A DNA stretch of 64,000 nt from Nocardioides zhouii (lineage in GTDB: Bacteria; Actinomycetota; Actinomycetes; Propionibacteriales; Nocardioidaceae): assembly GCF_004137345.1 (NCBI RefSeq), contig NZ_SDWV01000004.1, forward strand, positions 124,001 through 188,000, read 5' to 3'. Each line of letters opens with the position of its first letter. Position 1 is the first letter of the stretch. Below are positions 25,010 to 32,813 of the stretch, in pieces. The notes beneath the pieces were generated by a model, which was given only the letters and a program-made list of their open reading frames with translations, did no database searches and was not told where the DNA came from. The translations under genes were made by a program, and so were the position numbers.

Positions 25010-25711
25010 TCAGCCCCGGCCGACGACACGGACGCGATCGTCGCCGCTGGCTGCCAGCACCAGCCCGAGCGACTCCTCGTCGTCCTGCGGCACCGCGAGC
25101 ACGAGCTGCCGCGAGGTCGCGGAGGCGAACGAGTCAGACACGACGGGAGCGTCGAGGATCAGCACGTCGTCGAGCACGAGCTCGGCCTCGGCCCGCGAGC
25201 CGCGGTCCTCGCCGATCACCCAGACGTCGACGCGGGACCCGCGGGCCAGGTCTGTCGGCACGTGCTCCGCGGCGACGGCGACCGAGACGCTGACGGTGTC
25301 GGCATCGGTCTCCTCCCCCAGCGCGCCGGCGGGTACGAGCTCGCCGGCCGTGAGTGCGCGGGTGAGCGTCAGGTCGGCCGGCAGCTCGTCGTCGACACCG
25401 AGGTAGCGCTGCTCGTCGGCACCGTCGTCGAAGCGGACCCGTGTCGCGCGCAGGTCGTCGGCGGTGAGGGTCTGACCGGCCGGCAGGTCGGCGGAGGCGG
25501 CCCAGACGGCGGTCATGTCGTCGGCGGTGGACAGCAGGCGTGCGCCCGCCACGACCGAGCCGGTCACCAGCACGATCCCGATCCACAGCCGCGGGTCGCG
25601 CCACCCGGCCGTGCCGGCGCGCGTGGCGGCAGGGACGTCGGGAGCCCGCGCGGGGCGAGCTGGGTTGCGAGAGAAGATCCGGGACGCGTTCCGAGACACA
25701 GGGGTCATCAT
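25010..25711 (-). CDS. SAF-domain protein (CpaB/RcpC-like)
   Basis: A 233-aa protein with a basic cytoplasmic N-terminus, one membrane helix at about residues 42-60 (LWIGIVLVTGSVVAGARLL) and a SAF domain (ASADLPAGQTLTADDLRATRV, LTLTRALTAGELVPAGAL). A second beta-rich half follows (RGSRVDVWVI). SAF domains in CpaB/RcpC are periplasmic parts of Tad pilus assembly. Two ATGs are in tandem at 25711 and 25708 behind a GGGGGG ribosome site. It pairs with the CpaE-like gene and is divergent from a small HTH gene. Confidence 0.85.
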   Translation of the reverse strand: MMTPVSRNASRIFSRNPARPARAPDVPAATRAGTAGWRDPRLWIGIVLVTGSVVAGARLLSTADDMTAVWAASADLPAGQTLTADDLRATRVRFDDGADEQRYLGVDDELPADLTLTRALTAGELVPAGALGEETDADTVSVSVAVAAEHVPTDLARGSRVDVWVIGEDRGSRAEAELVLDDVLILDAPVVSDSFASATSRQLVLAVPQDDEESLGLVLAASGDDRVRVVGRG

Positions 25712-25799
25712 TGCCCCCCAGGCCGAAGTTCACACCTGTCTCTCCACAGGCACGGCAGGGGCGGTCCGGCGGGGGCCCCTGCGGTGGCACGATGACCCC

Positions 25800-26045
25800 A
25801 TGGCCGACGACCCCCGCTTCCTGACGCTCGCCGACGTCGCCGAGACGCTCAACACCTCGAGCGCGCAGGTCTACGCGCTCGTCCGTCGCGGCGACCTGGC
25901 CGCCATCAAGATCGGCGGACGCGGGCAGTGGCGGGTCGAGCGGGTGCAGCTCGAGGAGTTCATCCAGCGGATGTACGCGGAGACGAGGACCTTCGTCGAC
26001 GAGCACCCCTTCGTCGAGTCCGAGGCCCCGACGCCGGAGCGGTGA
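25800..26045 (+). CDS. small MerR/excisionase-type helix-turn-helix protein
   Basis: An 81-aa DNA-binding protein. Residues 6-55 are the winged excisionase/BldC-like fold: FLTLADVAETLNTSSAQVYALVRRGDL and KIGGRGQWRVERVQLEEFI. An acidic tail follows (YAETRTFVDEHPF). In actinobacteria, short proteins of this type are usually chromosomal regulators rather than phage excisionases; no integrase is nearby. It is divergent from the SAF/CpaE pair across 88 bp and might regulate it. The ATG at 25800 is placed at the usual family start. Confidence 0.85.
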   Translation: MADDPRFLTLADVAETLNTSSAQVYALVRRGDLAAIKIGGRGQWRVERVQLEEFIQRMYAETRTFVDEHPFVESEAPTPER

Positions 26046-26061
26046 GGTTCAGCCAACGCGC

Positions 26062-26174
26062 CGACCGGGCACTTCCTCGCGCTGAGACGCCCCGACCGGG
26101 CACTTCCTCGCGGTACGCAGCGCGAGGAACTGCCCGGTCAGCGGCCTGCAGCGCGAGGAACTGCCCGGTCAGCG
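26062..26174. repeat. four-copy 26-bp repeat block (two direct, two inverted)
   Basis: The unit around CGACCGGGCACTTCCTCGCG occurs at 26062 and 26093. Its complement, CAGCGCGAGGAACTGCCCGG, occurs at 26118 and 26149. The inner pair can form a long hairpin with a very short loop. The block fills the gap between the convergent HTH and htrA genes, so it could terminate transcription from both sides. Confidence 0.85.
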
Positions 26175-26189
26175 TCAGAGGATGAGGGG

Positions 26190-27698
26190 CTAACCGACCT
26201 TGCCGTCGAGCTCGACCTCGACGACCTGCTCGTCGCCACCGCGGATCACGGACATCTCCACGGTGTCGCCGGGCAGGTGGGTGCGGATCGCCACGATGAG
26301 GGCGATCCCGTCGTTGACCGGCTTGTCGTCGACCGCGGTGATGATGTCGTCCTTCAGCAGCCCGGCCCGCTCGGCCGGGGTGTCGGGCATGACCTCGGTG
26401 ATTGTGGCGCCCGCGGAGTCGGGCTCGCCGCCCGTACGCACCTGGGCGCCGATGACGGGGTACTCCGCCTTCCCGGTCCGCAGGATCTGGTCGACCGTGG
26501 TGATGACCTGCTCGATCGGGATGGCGAAGCCGACCCCGATGTTGCCGGCCTCGCCGGAAGAGCCGCCGTTGGTGGCGATCGCCGAGTTCACGCCGACCAC
26601 CTCTCCGGCGAGGTTGACCAGCGGCCCACCGGAGTTGCCCGGGTTGATCGCGGCGTCGGTCTGCACGGCGTTGATGTAGGACGACTCGTCGTCGGACTCG
26701 CCCGAGGTGGTCACCGGGCGGTCGAGCGCGCTGACGATGCCCGAGGTGACGGTCTGGCTGAGTCCGAGCGGCGCACCGAAGGCGATGACCGGGTCGCCGA
26801 CGCGGAGCACCTGCGACCTGCCCAGGGCGGCGGGCTCGAGACCCTCGCCGTCCTCCACGTCCAGCACCGCGAGGTCGTACACGGCACTGCGGCCCACCAC
26901 GGTCGCCTCGTGGCGCTTGCCCTCGTGGTCGATGACGACGATCGGGCCGTCGTCCTCGGCGGCGGAGGCGACGACGTGGTTGTTGGTGACGATGTGACCC
27001 TCGCGGTCCAGCACGAAGCCGGAGCCCGTCGCCCCGGCGGCCTGGCCGTCGAACTCGGCGACGATCTGCACGGTGCTGGGCAGCAGCGCCTGCGCCACGG
27101 CCGGCACCGACCCGTTGTCGGCGTCGAGCGGGGCGGCCGACTGGGTGCGGACGCCGTCGAGGCCGTTGTCGACCGTGCCGCGCTGGGAGGCCAGCTCGTC
27201 CTGCAGGGCACCGCCGGCGAGACCGCCGAGCACACCGACCACCAGGGCGAGGGCAGCGATCGCGGGCCATGCCCACAGGGGGAAGGGGCGGGGGCGCTGC
27301 TGACGGGGGTAGCCGGCAGGCGGATAGGGACCGGGACCGAAGTACATCGACTCGCCCTGGCCGCCGGGACCACCCGGGCCACCGGGCGGCGCGAACGGGA
27401 CCGTCGGCGCCGCCGGGGCGTACGGACCCTGCCCCTGCGGGGGTGCGGGCTGCTGCTGCTGCTGCTGCGGGGGCTGCTGCTGGCCGTACGTGCTGCCGTA
27501 GGGCGGCGGGCCGGCGGGTGCGATGTCCTCCGAGCCGGGACGACCGTAGGCGCGGCCGTCCGGCCAGCCGGCGAGGGGCTGCGTCGGCTCCTCGGGGGCC
27601 GGCGGCTCGGGCGCGGCCGAGGGGCCGGTCGACGCGTCGTACGACTGGTCGTGGGGCTGCTCGGGCGTCTGCCCGTCGGGCTTGTGCTCGTCGCTCAC
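26190..27698 (-). CDS. htrA: HtrA/DegP-like membrane serine protease with PDZ domain
   Basis: A 502-aa envelope protease. The cytoplasmic N-terminal 135 residues are Pro/Gln/Gly-rich (with a Q run at about 75-83). One membrane helix follows (about 142-163, WAWPAIAALALVVGVLGGLA). The trypsin-like domain has the triad His about 241 (TNNHVV), Asp about 275 (VYDLAVL) and Ser about 356 (NPGNSGGPL), and a C-terminal PDZ domain follows (ITEVMPDTPAERAGLLKDDII). It degrades or clears misfolded exported proteins. The GTG start at 27698 overlaps the anti-sigma gene's stop as GTGA. The order sigE-rseA-htrA is the same as in mycobacteria, where SigE induces this operon under envelope stress. Confidence 0.95.
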   Translation of the reverse strand: MSDEHKPDGQTPEQPHDQSYDASTGPSAAPEPPAPEEPTQPLAGWPDGRAYGRPGSEDIAPAGPPPYGSTYGQQQPPQQQQQQPAPPQGQGPYAPAAPTVPFAPPGGPGGPGGQGESMYFGPGPYPPAGYPRQQRPRPFPLWAWPAIAALALVVGVLGGLAGGALQDELASQRGTVDNGLDGVRTQSAAPLDADNGSVPAVAQALLPSTVQIVAEFDGQAAGATGSGFVLDREGHIVTNNHVVASAAEDDGPIVVIDHEGKRHEATVVGRSAVYDLAVLDVEDGEGLEPAALGRSQVLRVGDPVIAFGAPLGLSQTVTSGIVSALDRPVTTSGESDDESSYINAVQTDAAINPGNSGGPLVNLAGEVVGVNSAIATNGGSSGEAGNIGVGFAIPIEQVITTVDQILRTGKAEYPVIGAQVRTGGEPDSAGATITEVMPDTPAERAGLLKDDIITAVDDKPVNDGIALIVAIRTHLPGDTVEMSVIRGGDEQVVEVELDGKVG

Positions 27699-28216
27699 GG
27701 AGCAATCTTCTCCCGGATCGCCACGAGGCGCTCGGCCAGGGGCATCCGGGAGGGTGAGACGGGGCCGCGTGCAGTGCGGTCGTCGACCCCGTTGACGGGG
27801 GTCGCGGGACCGGCCGGACGGCTCAGGTCGGTGGCCGGCGGGCGCGGCTCGATCCGCGGTGTGCCGGCGGCACCGAGCACCAGCACGCCGACGACGCAGG
27901 CGCTCGCAGCGCCACCGCCGATCGCCACGAGGCTGCGGCGGGAGCGCTGTCCGGCGGTCGGGAACGCAGCCGCGGCGAGCGGGCTCGACGACGGGGCGAG
28001 GGCGGCACACCGGCCGACCAGCGCCGACTTGAAGTCGTGGGACGGCTCGGAGGCGCCGAGACCGAGCTGGGCCAGCTGGGTCTTGACCCAGCCCTCGTGC
28101 TCGACGAGGTCGCGGCAGGTGTGGCAGGCGTGGACGTGGTCCCAGCAGCGCTCCTCCTCCTCGGGGCCGAGGCGGCCGTCGACGAGGGCGCTGACGCGGG
28201 ATCCGAGGTGGGTCAT
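27695..28216 (-). CDS. rseA: zinc-finger anti-sigma factor of SigE (RseA-like)
   Basis: A 173-aa anti-sigma factor. Its N-terminal ZAS domain has the HxxxCxxC motif in HVHACHTCRDLV, which can bind zinc and release the sigma factor on oxidation. A predicted hydrophobic stretch at about residues 98-118 (SLVAIGGGAASACVVGVLVLG) may anchor it. The ATG at 28216 overlaps the sigE stop as TGATG (a GTG one codon earlier is possible), and the gene ends in a GTGA overlap with htrA. All three are one translational unit. Confidence 0.9.
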   Translation of the reverse strand: MTHLGSRVSALVDGRLGPEEEERCWDHVHACHTCRDLVEHEGWVKTQLAQLGLGASEPSHDFKSALVGRCAALAPSSSPLAAAAFPTAGQRSRRSLVAIGGGAASACVVGVLVLGAAGTPRIEPRPPATDLSRPAGPATPVNGVDDRTARGPVSPSRMPLAERLVAIREKIAP

Positions 28217-28803
28217 CACGACACCGCCCCTCGGTAGCGCTGGCCGACCGCGGCGGGCTCACGGTGGGCGAGCGCCTTGCGGAGCATGCCGCGGCCACGG
28301 TGGATGCGCGAGCGCACGGTGCCGAGCTTGGCGTCGAGGATCTCCGCGATCTCCTCGTAGCTCAGGCCCTCGACGTCGCACAGCACCACGGCGGCGCGGA
28401 AGTCGGGAGGCAGCGTGGCGAGCGCGGTCTCGATGTCGTCGTCGAAGGTCTGGTCGGCGAGCGCGAGCTCGGGCGCCGGCGCCGTGCTGGTCAGCCGGGC
28501 CGCGCGCTCGTCGGAGAGCGGGTCGAAGCGGATCCGCTGCTTGCGACGGGCACCGTCGAGGAAGAGGTTGGTGGTGATGCGGTGCAGCCAGCCCTCGAAG
28601 GTGCCGGGCGTGTAGGTGTCGAGCGAGCGGAAGACGCGGACGAAGACCTCCTGGGTCAGGTCCTCCGCGTCGGGCCGGTTGCCGGTGAGGCGGTAGGCCA
28701 GCCGGAAGACCCGGTCGGAGTGCTGCTCGACGACCTCGTCCCACGTCGGGACATCGCCTGCAACCTGGCCGGAGGCCGGGCTCGTGTCGACGTGCTCACC
28801 CAC
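28216..28803 (-). CDS. sigE: ECF RNA polymerase sigma factor, SigE-type
   Basis: A 195-aa extracytoplasmic-function sigma factor. Region 2 includes [25 protein letters not shown] and region 4 includes [26 protein letters not shown] and [19 protein letters not shown] chose the GTG at 28803 because GAGGGG stands 6 bases before it. The frame continues upstream to a TTG at 28911, but that stretch looks like leader; mycobacterial sigE is also known to have several starts. It directs envelope-stress genes and here heads sigE-rseA-htrA. A GGGAAC/CGTTGG promoter of its own type lies 142 bp upstream. Confidence 0.94.
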   Translation of the reverse strand: MGEHVDTSPASGQVAGDVPTWDEVVEQHSDRVFRLAYRLTGNRPDAEDLTQEVFVRVFRSLDTYTPGTFEGWLHRITTNLFLDGARRKQRIRFDPLSDERAARLTSTAPAPELALADQTFDDDIETALATLPPDFRAAVVLCDVEGLSYEEIAEILDAKLGTVRSRIHRGRGMLRKALAHREPAAVGQRYRGAVS

Positions 28804-28944
28804 GGGTGACCCCTCGTTCTTCCTCGACCGCAGCTGCAACGGCTCTCTGTCCTTCCTGACGCTAGGCACCCCGCCTGAGAGTTGCCTGTGAACCTCATGC
28901 GCTCCGACCAAGAAACTGATCCGGCTCGCGGCGGCGTACTGCGT

Positions 28945-28973
28945 CCAACGAGCGAGGTGGCGCGTGTGTTCCC
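28945..28973 (-). promoter_or_regulatory. SigE-type autoregulatory promoter
   Basis: On the minus strand, GGGAAC (28968-28973) is followed after 17 bases by CGTTGG (28945-28950). This matches the known pattern of mycobacterial SigE promoters (GGAAC and GTT boxes). It would start a leader of about 135 bases before sigE, implying positive autoregulation. Confidence 0.6.
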
Positions 28974-29012
28974 GCCCACAGCAGCGGCATCGTGCGCGAT
29001 AGAGTCGCGCCC

Positions 29013-29672
29013 GTGCCGACGCCTACTTCGCCGATCAAGCCCGCGAGCTGGACCTACGCCGAGTCGTTCGTGGCCGAGGACGAGGTCCTCGCCGCCGCGC
29101 GCAGCCGTGCCGAGGAGGTCGGCGTGTCACCGGTGGGCTCCGGCGTGGGTGCCGCCCTGCGGTTCCTCGCCTCCGTCCTCGACGCCCGCGCGGTCGTCGA
29201 GATCGGCACCGGGACGGGCGTCTCCGGCCTGTGGCTGCTGCGCGGGATGCGCGCCGACGGCGTCCTGACGACCGTCGACATCGAGGCCGAGCACCAGCGG
29301 CTGGCCAAGGAGACCTTCGCCGAGGCCGGCATCCCGGCCAACCGGGCCCGCACGATCGCAGGGGCGGGGCTCGACGTGCTCCCCCGCCTCACCGACGGCC
29401 ACTACGACCTGGTGTTCTGCGACGGCGACAAGCGGGAGTACGCCGCCTACCTCAAGGAGGCGCTGCGGCTGCTGCGTCCCGGCGGGATCGTGGCGTTCGA
29501 CAACGCCCTGTGGCACGACCGCGTCGCCGACCCCGCGCAGCGCGACGAGGAGACCGTCACGATCCGCGACCTGGGTCGCGCGATCCTCGACCACGACTCC
29601 CTCGTGCCCGTGCTGCTGCCGGTCGGCGACGGCCTGCTGGCCGCGAAGAAGGAGTGGGCCCCCGAGGCCTGA
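29013..29672 (+). CDS. SAM-dependent O-methyltransferase
   Basis: A 219-aa class I methyltransferase of the O-methyltransferase 3 (catechol/caffeoyl-CoA-like) family. It has motif [17 protein letters not shown], the ribose-binding acid in [11 protein letters not shown], the metal-site acid region [14 protein letters not shown] and [13 protein letters not shown]. The GTG at 29013 lies 7 bases after a TAGAGT -10 box, so translation may be leaderless; a GTG at 28992 is the alternative. It is divergent from sigE, exactly as Rv1220c is in M. tuberculosis. Substrate unknown. Confidence 0.92.
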   Translation: MPTPTSPIKPASWTYAESFVAEDEVLAAARSRAEEVGVSPVGSGVGAALRFLASVLDARAVVEIGTGTGVSGLWLLRGMRADGVLTTVDIEAEHQRLAKETFAEAGIPANRARTIAGAGLDVLPRLTDGHYDLVFCDGDKREYAAYLKEALRLLRPGGIVAFDNALWHDRVADPAQRDEETVTIRDLGRAILDHDSLVPVLLPVGDGLLAAKKEWAPEA

Positions 29673-29684
29673 GCCCGTCGTACG

Positions 29685-30023
29685 TCAGGCGCGAGGCGTC
29701 GCGGCGAAGCCGTCCCAGCCCTCGGCGACCGCGACGATGTCGCACGCCTCGACGAGGATCGGCGGCGAGCCGATCATCTGTGATCCCGGCGACTCCGCCG
29801 CACCCTCGGTGAAGGCCCGCTGGAACTCGTCGCGGGCCTCGCTGGTGGCGAAGACGTAGCTGCCCTCGAACCACTCGCCGCGCACCATCCGCCACGTCTT
29901 CCAGCGCAGCCCCGCCATGCCGGTGAAGCGCGCGTACGACGTCTCGGCGACGAAGGCCGCGAGTGCCTCCTCAGCACCCTCGGGCGCATCCGCCAGCGAC
30001 CAGCGGATCGTGAGCCCGAGCAT
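29685..30023 (-). CDS. YdhR-like ferredoxin-fold protein (putative monooxygenase)
   Basis: A 112-aa protein beginning MLGLTIRWSLADAP. It contains AFVAETSYARFTGMAGLRWKTWRMV and SYVFATSEARDEFQRAF, then a C-terminal EACDIVAVAEGWDG. This matches the YdhR family of small alpha/beta-barrel dimers, annotated as putative monooxygenases without a known substrate. The ATG at 30023 overlaps the pepA stop as TGATG, so it is coupled to pepA. Only 12 bp lie between its stop and that of the convergent methyltransferase gene. Confidence 0.75.
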   Translation of the reverse strand: MLGLTIRWSLADAPEGAEEALAAFVAETSYARFTGMAGLRWKTWRMVRGEWFEGSYVFATSEARDEFQRAFTEGAAESPGSQMIGSPPILVEACDIVAVAEGWDGFAATPRA

Positions 30024-31558
30024 CAGGCGATGCCCTCGAGCGGGTCCTCCGTGCCGAGCCAGGCGAGCAGCAGGCGCGGGCCGTAGCCGCTGGGGCCTGC
30101 GGTCCACTCGTGGCGGTCGACCGGCGACTCCGCCGCGGAGGCGAAGTCCACGTGGAGCCACGGCACGTCGCCGACGAAGTGCTGGAGGAACAGGGCCGCG
30201 GTGATCGCGCCCGCGCCGCCGGCGGCGTTGTCGCCGTCGGCGATCTTGGAGGTCACCCTCTCCTCGTAGTCCTTGACCAGCGGCATCCGCCAGACGTTCT
30301 CGCCGGAGGCGACGGCGGCCGACTCGACCTGTGCGGCCAGCGCCTCGTGGTTGGCGAAGTAGCCGCCGGTCCATTGACCGAGCGCCACCTTCATCGCGCC
30401 GGTGAGGGTGGCGATGTCGACGATCGCGGCGGGCGCGATCTCCGAGACGGCGTACGCCATCGCGTCGGCCAGCACGAGACGCCCCTCGGCGTCGGTGTTG
30501 TTGACCTCCGAGGTGCGTCCGCCGAAGTGGGTGATGACGTCGCCGGGGCGCATCGCGGAGCCGCTGACCGAGTTCTCGGCGGCGGGCACCAGCCCGATCA
30601 CGCGGACCGGGCAGTCGACGTCGCGGAGCGCAGCCATGGTGGCGATGACCGCGCCGCCGCCGCTCATGTCGCGCTTCATCGTCAGCATGCTCTCGCTGGG
30701 CTTGATGTCCAGGCCGCCGCTGTCGAAGGTGATGCCCTTGCCCACGAGCACCACGGTCGGCGTACGCCGTGAGGCGCCGGGCGGGGCGTAGTCCATGCGG
30801 ATCAGCCGCGGGGGGTTCACCGAGCCGCCGCCGACGGCGAGGATGCCGCCGAAGCCCTCGGCCTCCAGTCGCGCGCCGTCCCACACGGTGACCTCGAGGC
30901 CGGCCGCCTCGCCCACCTCAACCGCCTGGTCGGCGAGCCACGCGGGCGTCTTGAGGTTGGCGGGGACGGTGGCGAGCGTGCGCGAGCGCCAGCCGGCGCC
31001 GCCGAGCGCGATGGCCCGGGCGAGCTCGCTGTCGGCGCCGTCGTCGCTCACGTCGGCGAGGACGATCCGCGCGACGGGGCGCTCCCGGGGGCCGGTGGAG
31101 CGCCAGTGGAAGGTGAACGAGGCCAGCATCGCGCCGACCACAAAGGCGCCGAGGCCCTCGTCGGGAGCGATGGCCGCCAACGTCGTCACGACGCTGGCGC
31201 GGTCCTTGGTCGCGCGGGCGACGGCAGCGCCGGCCCGGCGGAAGTCGGTGACCGAGCCGTCGCCGACACCGACGAGCAGCACGAGGCGTACGTCGTCGTC
31301 GCGGTCCACGCTGGCCACCGGGACCGTGGTCACCTCGCCGGCGCGTCCGGTGCCGCGTACGGCGTCCAGGGCCGCGAGCAGGTCAACACCGAGGGCCTCG
31401 GACGCCTCGTCAGCACCCGGACCCAGCAGCGGCCCGCCCTCGTCGGGGAGGACCGGGAAGGCCCAGACCTCGGCCCCGCCGATCTGGTGCGGCAGCGCGG
31501 GGCTGAGCGCGAACTGCGGAGGGGAGACCTGTGGTGGGAGCTGCGGGGTCGCGGCCAC
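30023..31558 (-). CDS. pepA: leucyl aminopeptidase (M17)
   Basis: A 511-aa cytosolic leucine aminopeptidase with two metal ions, trimming N-terminal residues from peptides. The C-terminal catalytic domain shows VGKGITFDSGGLDIKPS and MKRDMSGGGAV (metal and catalytic Lys). The family signature NTDAEGRLVLADA holds further metal ligands. The N-terminal domain (1-180) is the usual divergent one. The start is GTG at 31558, 2 bp after the DUF3117 stop, so the two are cotranscribed. Length is normal. Confidence 0.96.
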   Translation of the reverse strand: MAATPQLPPQVSPPQFALSPALPHQIGGAEVWAFPVLPDEGGPLLGPGADEASEALGVDLLAALDAVRGTGRAGEVTTVPVASVDRDDDVRLVLLVGVGDGSVTDFRRAGAAVARATKDRASVVTTLAAIAPDEGLGAFVVGAMLASFTFHWRSTGPRERPVARIVLADVSDDGADSELARAIALGGAGWRSRTLATVPANLKTPAWLADQAVEVGEAAGLEVTVWDGARLEAEGFGGILAVGGGSVNPPRLIRMDYAPPGASRRTPTVVLVGKGITFDSGGLDIKPSESMLTMKRDMSGGGAVIATMAALRDVDCPVRVIGLVPAAENSVSGSAMRPGDVITHFGGRTSEVNNTDAEGRLVLADAMAYAVSEIAPAAIVDIATLTGAMKVALGQWTGGYFANHEALAAQVESAAVASGENVWRMPLVKDYEERVTSKIADGDNAAGGAGAITAALFLQHFVGDVPWLHVDFASAAESPVDRHEWTAGPSGYGPRLLLAWLGTEDPLEGIA

Positions 31559-31560
31559 AA

Positions 31561-31728
31561 TCAGCCGACGACGCCCTTGAGGGCGTCTCCGAGAGCTCGC
31601 GCCTCGTCGGCGTTGAGCTCGACCACCAGCCGGCCACCACCCTCGAGCGGGACGCGCATGACGATGCCGCGTCCTTCCTTGGTGACCTCGAGGGGTCCGT
31701 CGCCCGTGCGGGGCTTCATGGCGGCCAT
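31561..31728 (-). CDS. DUF3117 small protein (55 aa)
   Basis: A 55-aa protein, MAAMKPRTGDGPLEVTKEGR..., ending in ADEARALGDALKGVVG. It is nearly invariant across actinobacteria (DUF3117), with no known function. The ATG at 31728 has AGGAAGAGG just upstream. The leader before it carries a strong hairpin (31750-31769). It is followed after 2 bp by pepA. It is too short for ordinary ORF cut-offs but certain by family match. Confidence 0.95.
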   Translation of the reverse strand: MAAMKPRTGDGPLEVTKEGRGIVMRVPLEGGGRLVVELNADEARALGDALKGVVG

Positions 31729-31749
31729 CGGCGCACCTCTTCCTGTTCA

Positions 31750-31769
31750 ACCATCGCCTTGGCGATGGT
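31750..31769 (-). promoter_or_regulatory. perfect hairpin in the DUF3117 leader
   Basis: ACCATCGCC-TT-GGCGATGGT is a perfect 9+2+9 dyad (in practice an 8-bp stem with a 4-base loop). It is about 21 bases upstream of the ATG and just before the AGGAAGAGG ribosome site. It could protect the message or control its translation. Confidence 0.55.
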
Positions 31770-31912
31770 GGCTCTCAACATGCGAATCGAGGCGGCTGAG
31801 TCATCCTTGGCCGCCCCGATAGGCGTCGTACGCTCCTATTATCCCCCATCCCGCACGTGATCGGCACCACAGGGCGCACGGACGCCCCTCAGCCGTCGGG
31901 CAGACTGCCCCC
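31770..31912. promoter_or_regulatory. divergent promoter region of DUF3117 and enoyl-CoA hydratase genes
   Basis: An AT-rich island CTATTATCCCC at about 31836-31846 is the only -10-like sequence for either direction (TATTAT rightward, ATAATA leftward). No clear -35 box or operator is seen. Confidence 0.35.
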
Positions 31913-32743
31913 ATGACGACCTCTGCGACCGCCCCGGCCTCCCCGAACTCGTCGCCCGCGCCCGTCCTCCTCGACGTGGTCGACGCGGTGGCCACGATCA
32001 CGCTCAACCGCCCGGAGGCGATGAACGGCCTCGACATCGCGACCAAGGACCTCCTGCTCGAAACGGTGCACCAGGTCGCCGACGACCCGTCGGTCCGGTG
32101 CGTCGTCCTCACCGGCAGCGGGCGTGCGTTCTGCGTCGGCCAGGACCTCAAGGAGCACCTCGCCGGGCTGACCGGCGCGGCCGACGTGCCGCTGTCGGAC
32201 ACGGTCGAGAAGCACTACAACCCGATCATGCTGGCCCTCTCGACGATGCCGAAGCCGGTGATCGCCGCGGTCAACGGAGTCGCCGCCGGCGCCGGGGCGA
32301 GCCTCGCCTTCGCCGCCGACTTCCGGATCCTGGTCGACACGGCGGGCTACAACACGTCGTTCGCGGACGTCGCGCTGTCGTGCGACACCGGGTCGAGCTG
32401 GACGCTGCCGCGCCTGGTCGGGCGGGCCAAGGCGATGGAGCTGCTCTACTTCCCGCGCACGGTGTCCGCCCAGGAGGCGCTCGAGCTCGGCCTCGCCACG
32501 CAGGTGGTGTCCGAGGGCGAGCTCGCAGCTGCGGTCGGCGAGCTGTCGCGGCGGCTCGCCGACGGCCCCACCGTCGCCTTCGGGTCCATCCGCCAGGCGG
32601 TGGCGTACTCCGCCGCCCACCCGCTCGAGGAGTCCCTCGCCTTCGAGGCGGAGAAGATGGCGCTCACCGGCGGCACCGAGGACCACCTGGCCGCCGTCAA
32701 TGCCTTCGTGGCCAAGGAGAAGCCGGTCTACCAGGGCCGCTGA
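31913..32743 (+). CDS. enoyl-CoA hydratase/isomerase family protein
   Basis: A 276-aa crotonase-fold protein. Motifs are NRPEAMNGLD, the oxyanion loop GRAFCVGQDLKEH, a second oxyanion segment AAVNGVAAGAGASLAFAADFR and SFADVALSCDTGSSWTLPRLVG. The FCVGQDLKEH version resembles PaaG-type isomerases and other degradative hydratases; the usual glutamate of hydratases near GL(S/A)CD is not conserved, so isomerase activity is more likely. No pathway genes adjoin it. A palindromic element follows the stop. Confidence 0.88.
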   Translation: MTTSATAPASPNSSPAPVLLDVVDAVATITLNRPEAMNGLDIATKDLLLETVHQVADDPSVRCVVLTGSGRAFCVGQDLKEHLAGLTGAADVPLSDTVEKHYNPIMLALSTMPKPVIAAVNGVAAGAGASLAFAADFRILVDTAGYNTSFADVALSCDTGSSWTLPRLVGRAKAMELLYFPRTVSAQEALELGLATQVVSEGELAAAVGELSRRLADGPTVAFGSIRQAVAYSAAHPLEESLAFEAEKMALTGGTEDHLAAVNAFVAKEKPVYQGR

Positions 32744-32745
32744 CC

Positions 32746-32813
32746 CGGGATAATCCGCATCAAAATTCTTGTCCCTGGGCCTTCGGGCAAGAACTGTGAT
32801 GCGGACTATCCCG
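32746..32813. repeat. ATAGTCC-family palindrome (copy between echA-like and M14 genes)
   Basis: Arms of 17 bp (32746-32762 and 32797-32813) match at 16 positions around GGGATARTCCGCATCA. An inner stem TTCTTG/CAAGAA lies within the 34-base loop. The right arm supplies the TAG stop codon of the carboxypeptidase gene. Confidence 0.8.

Noticed and set aside
25800..26045. Reading the small HTH protein as a phage or integrative-element excisionase
   Set aside because: No integrase or attachment-site-like repeat is nearby, and chromosomal BldC-like regulators of this size are common in actinobacteria.
27450..27490. CTG-rich run in htrA that looks like a triplet repeat
   Set aside because: It encodes the Gln/Pro-rich cytoplasmic region of HtrA (CAG codons on the minus strand); similar tracts are common in this protein type.
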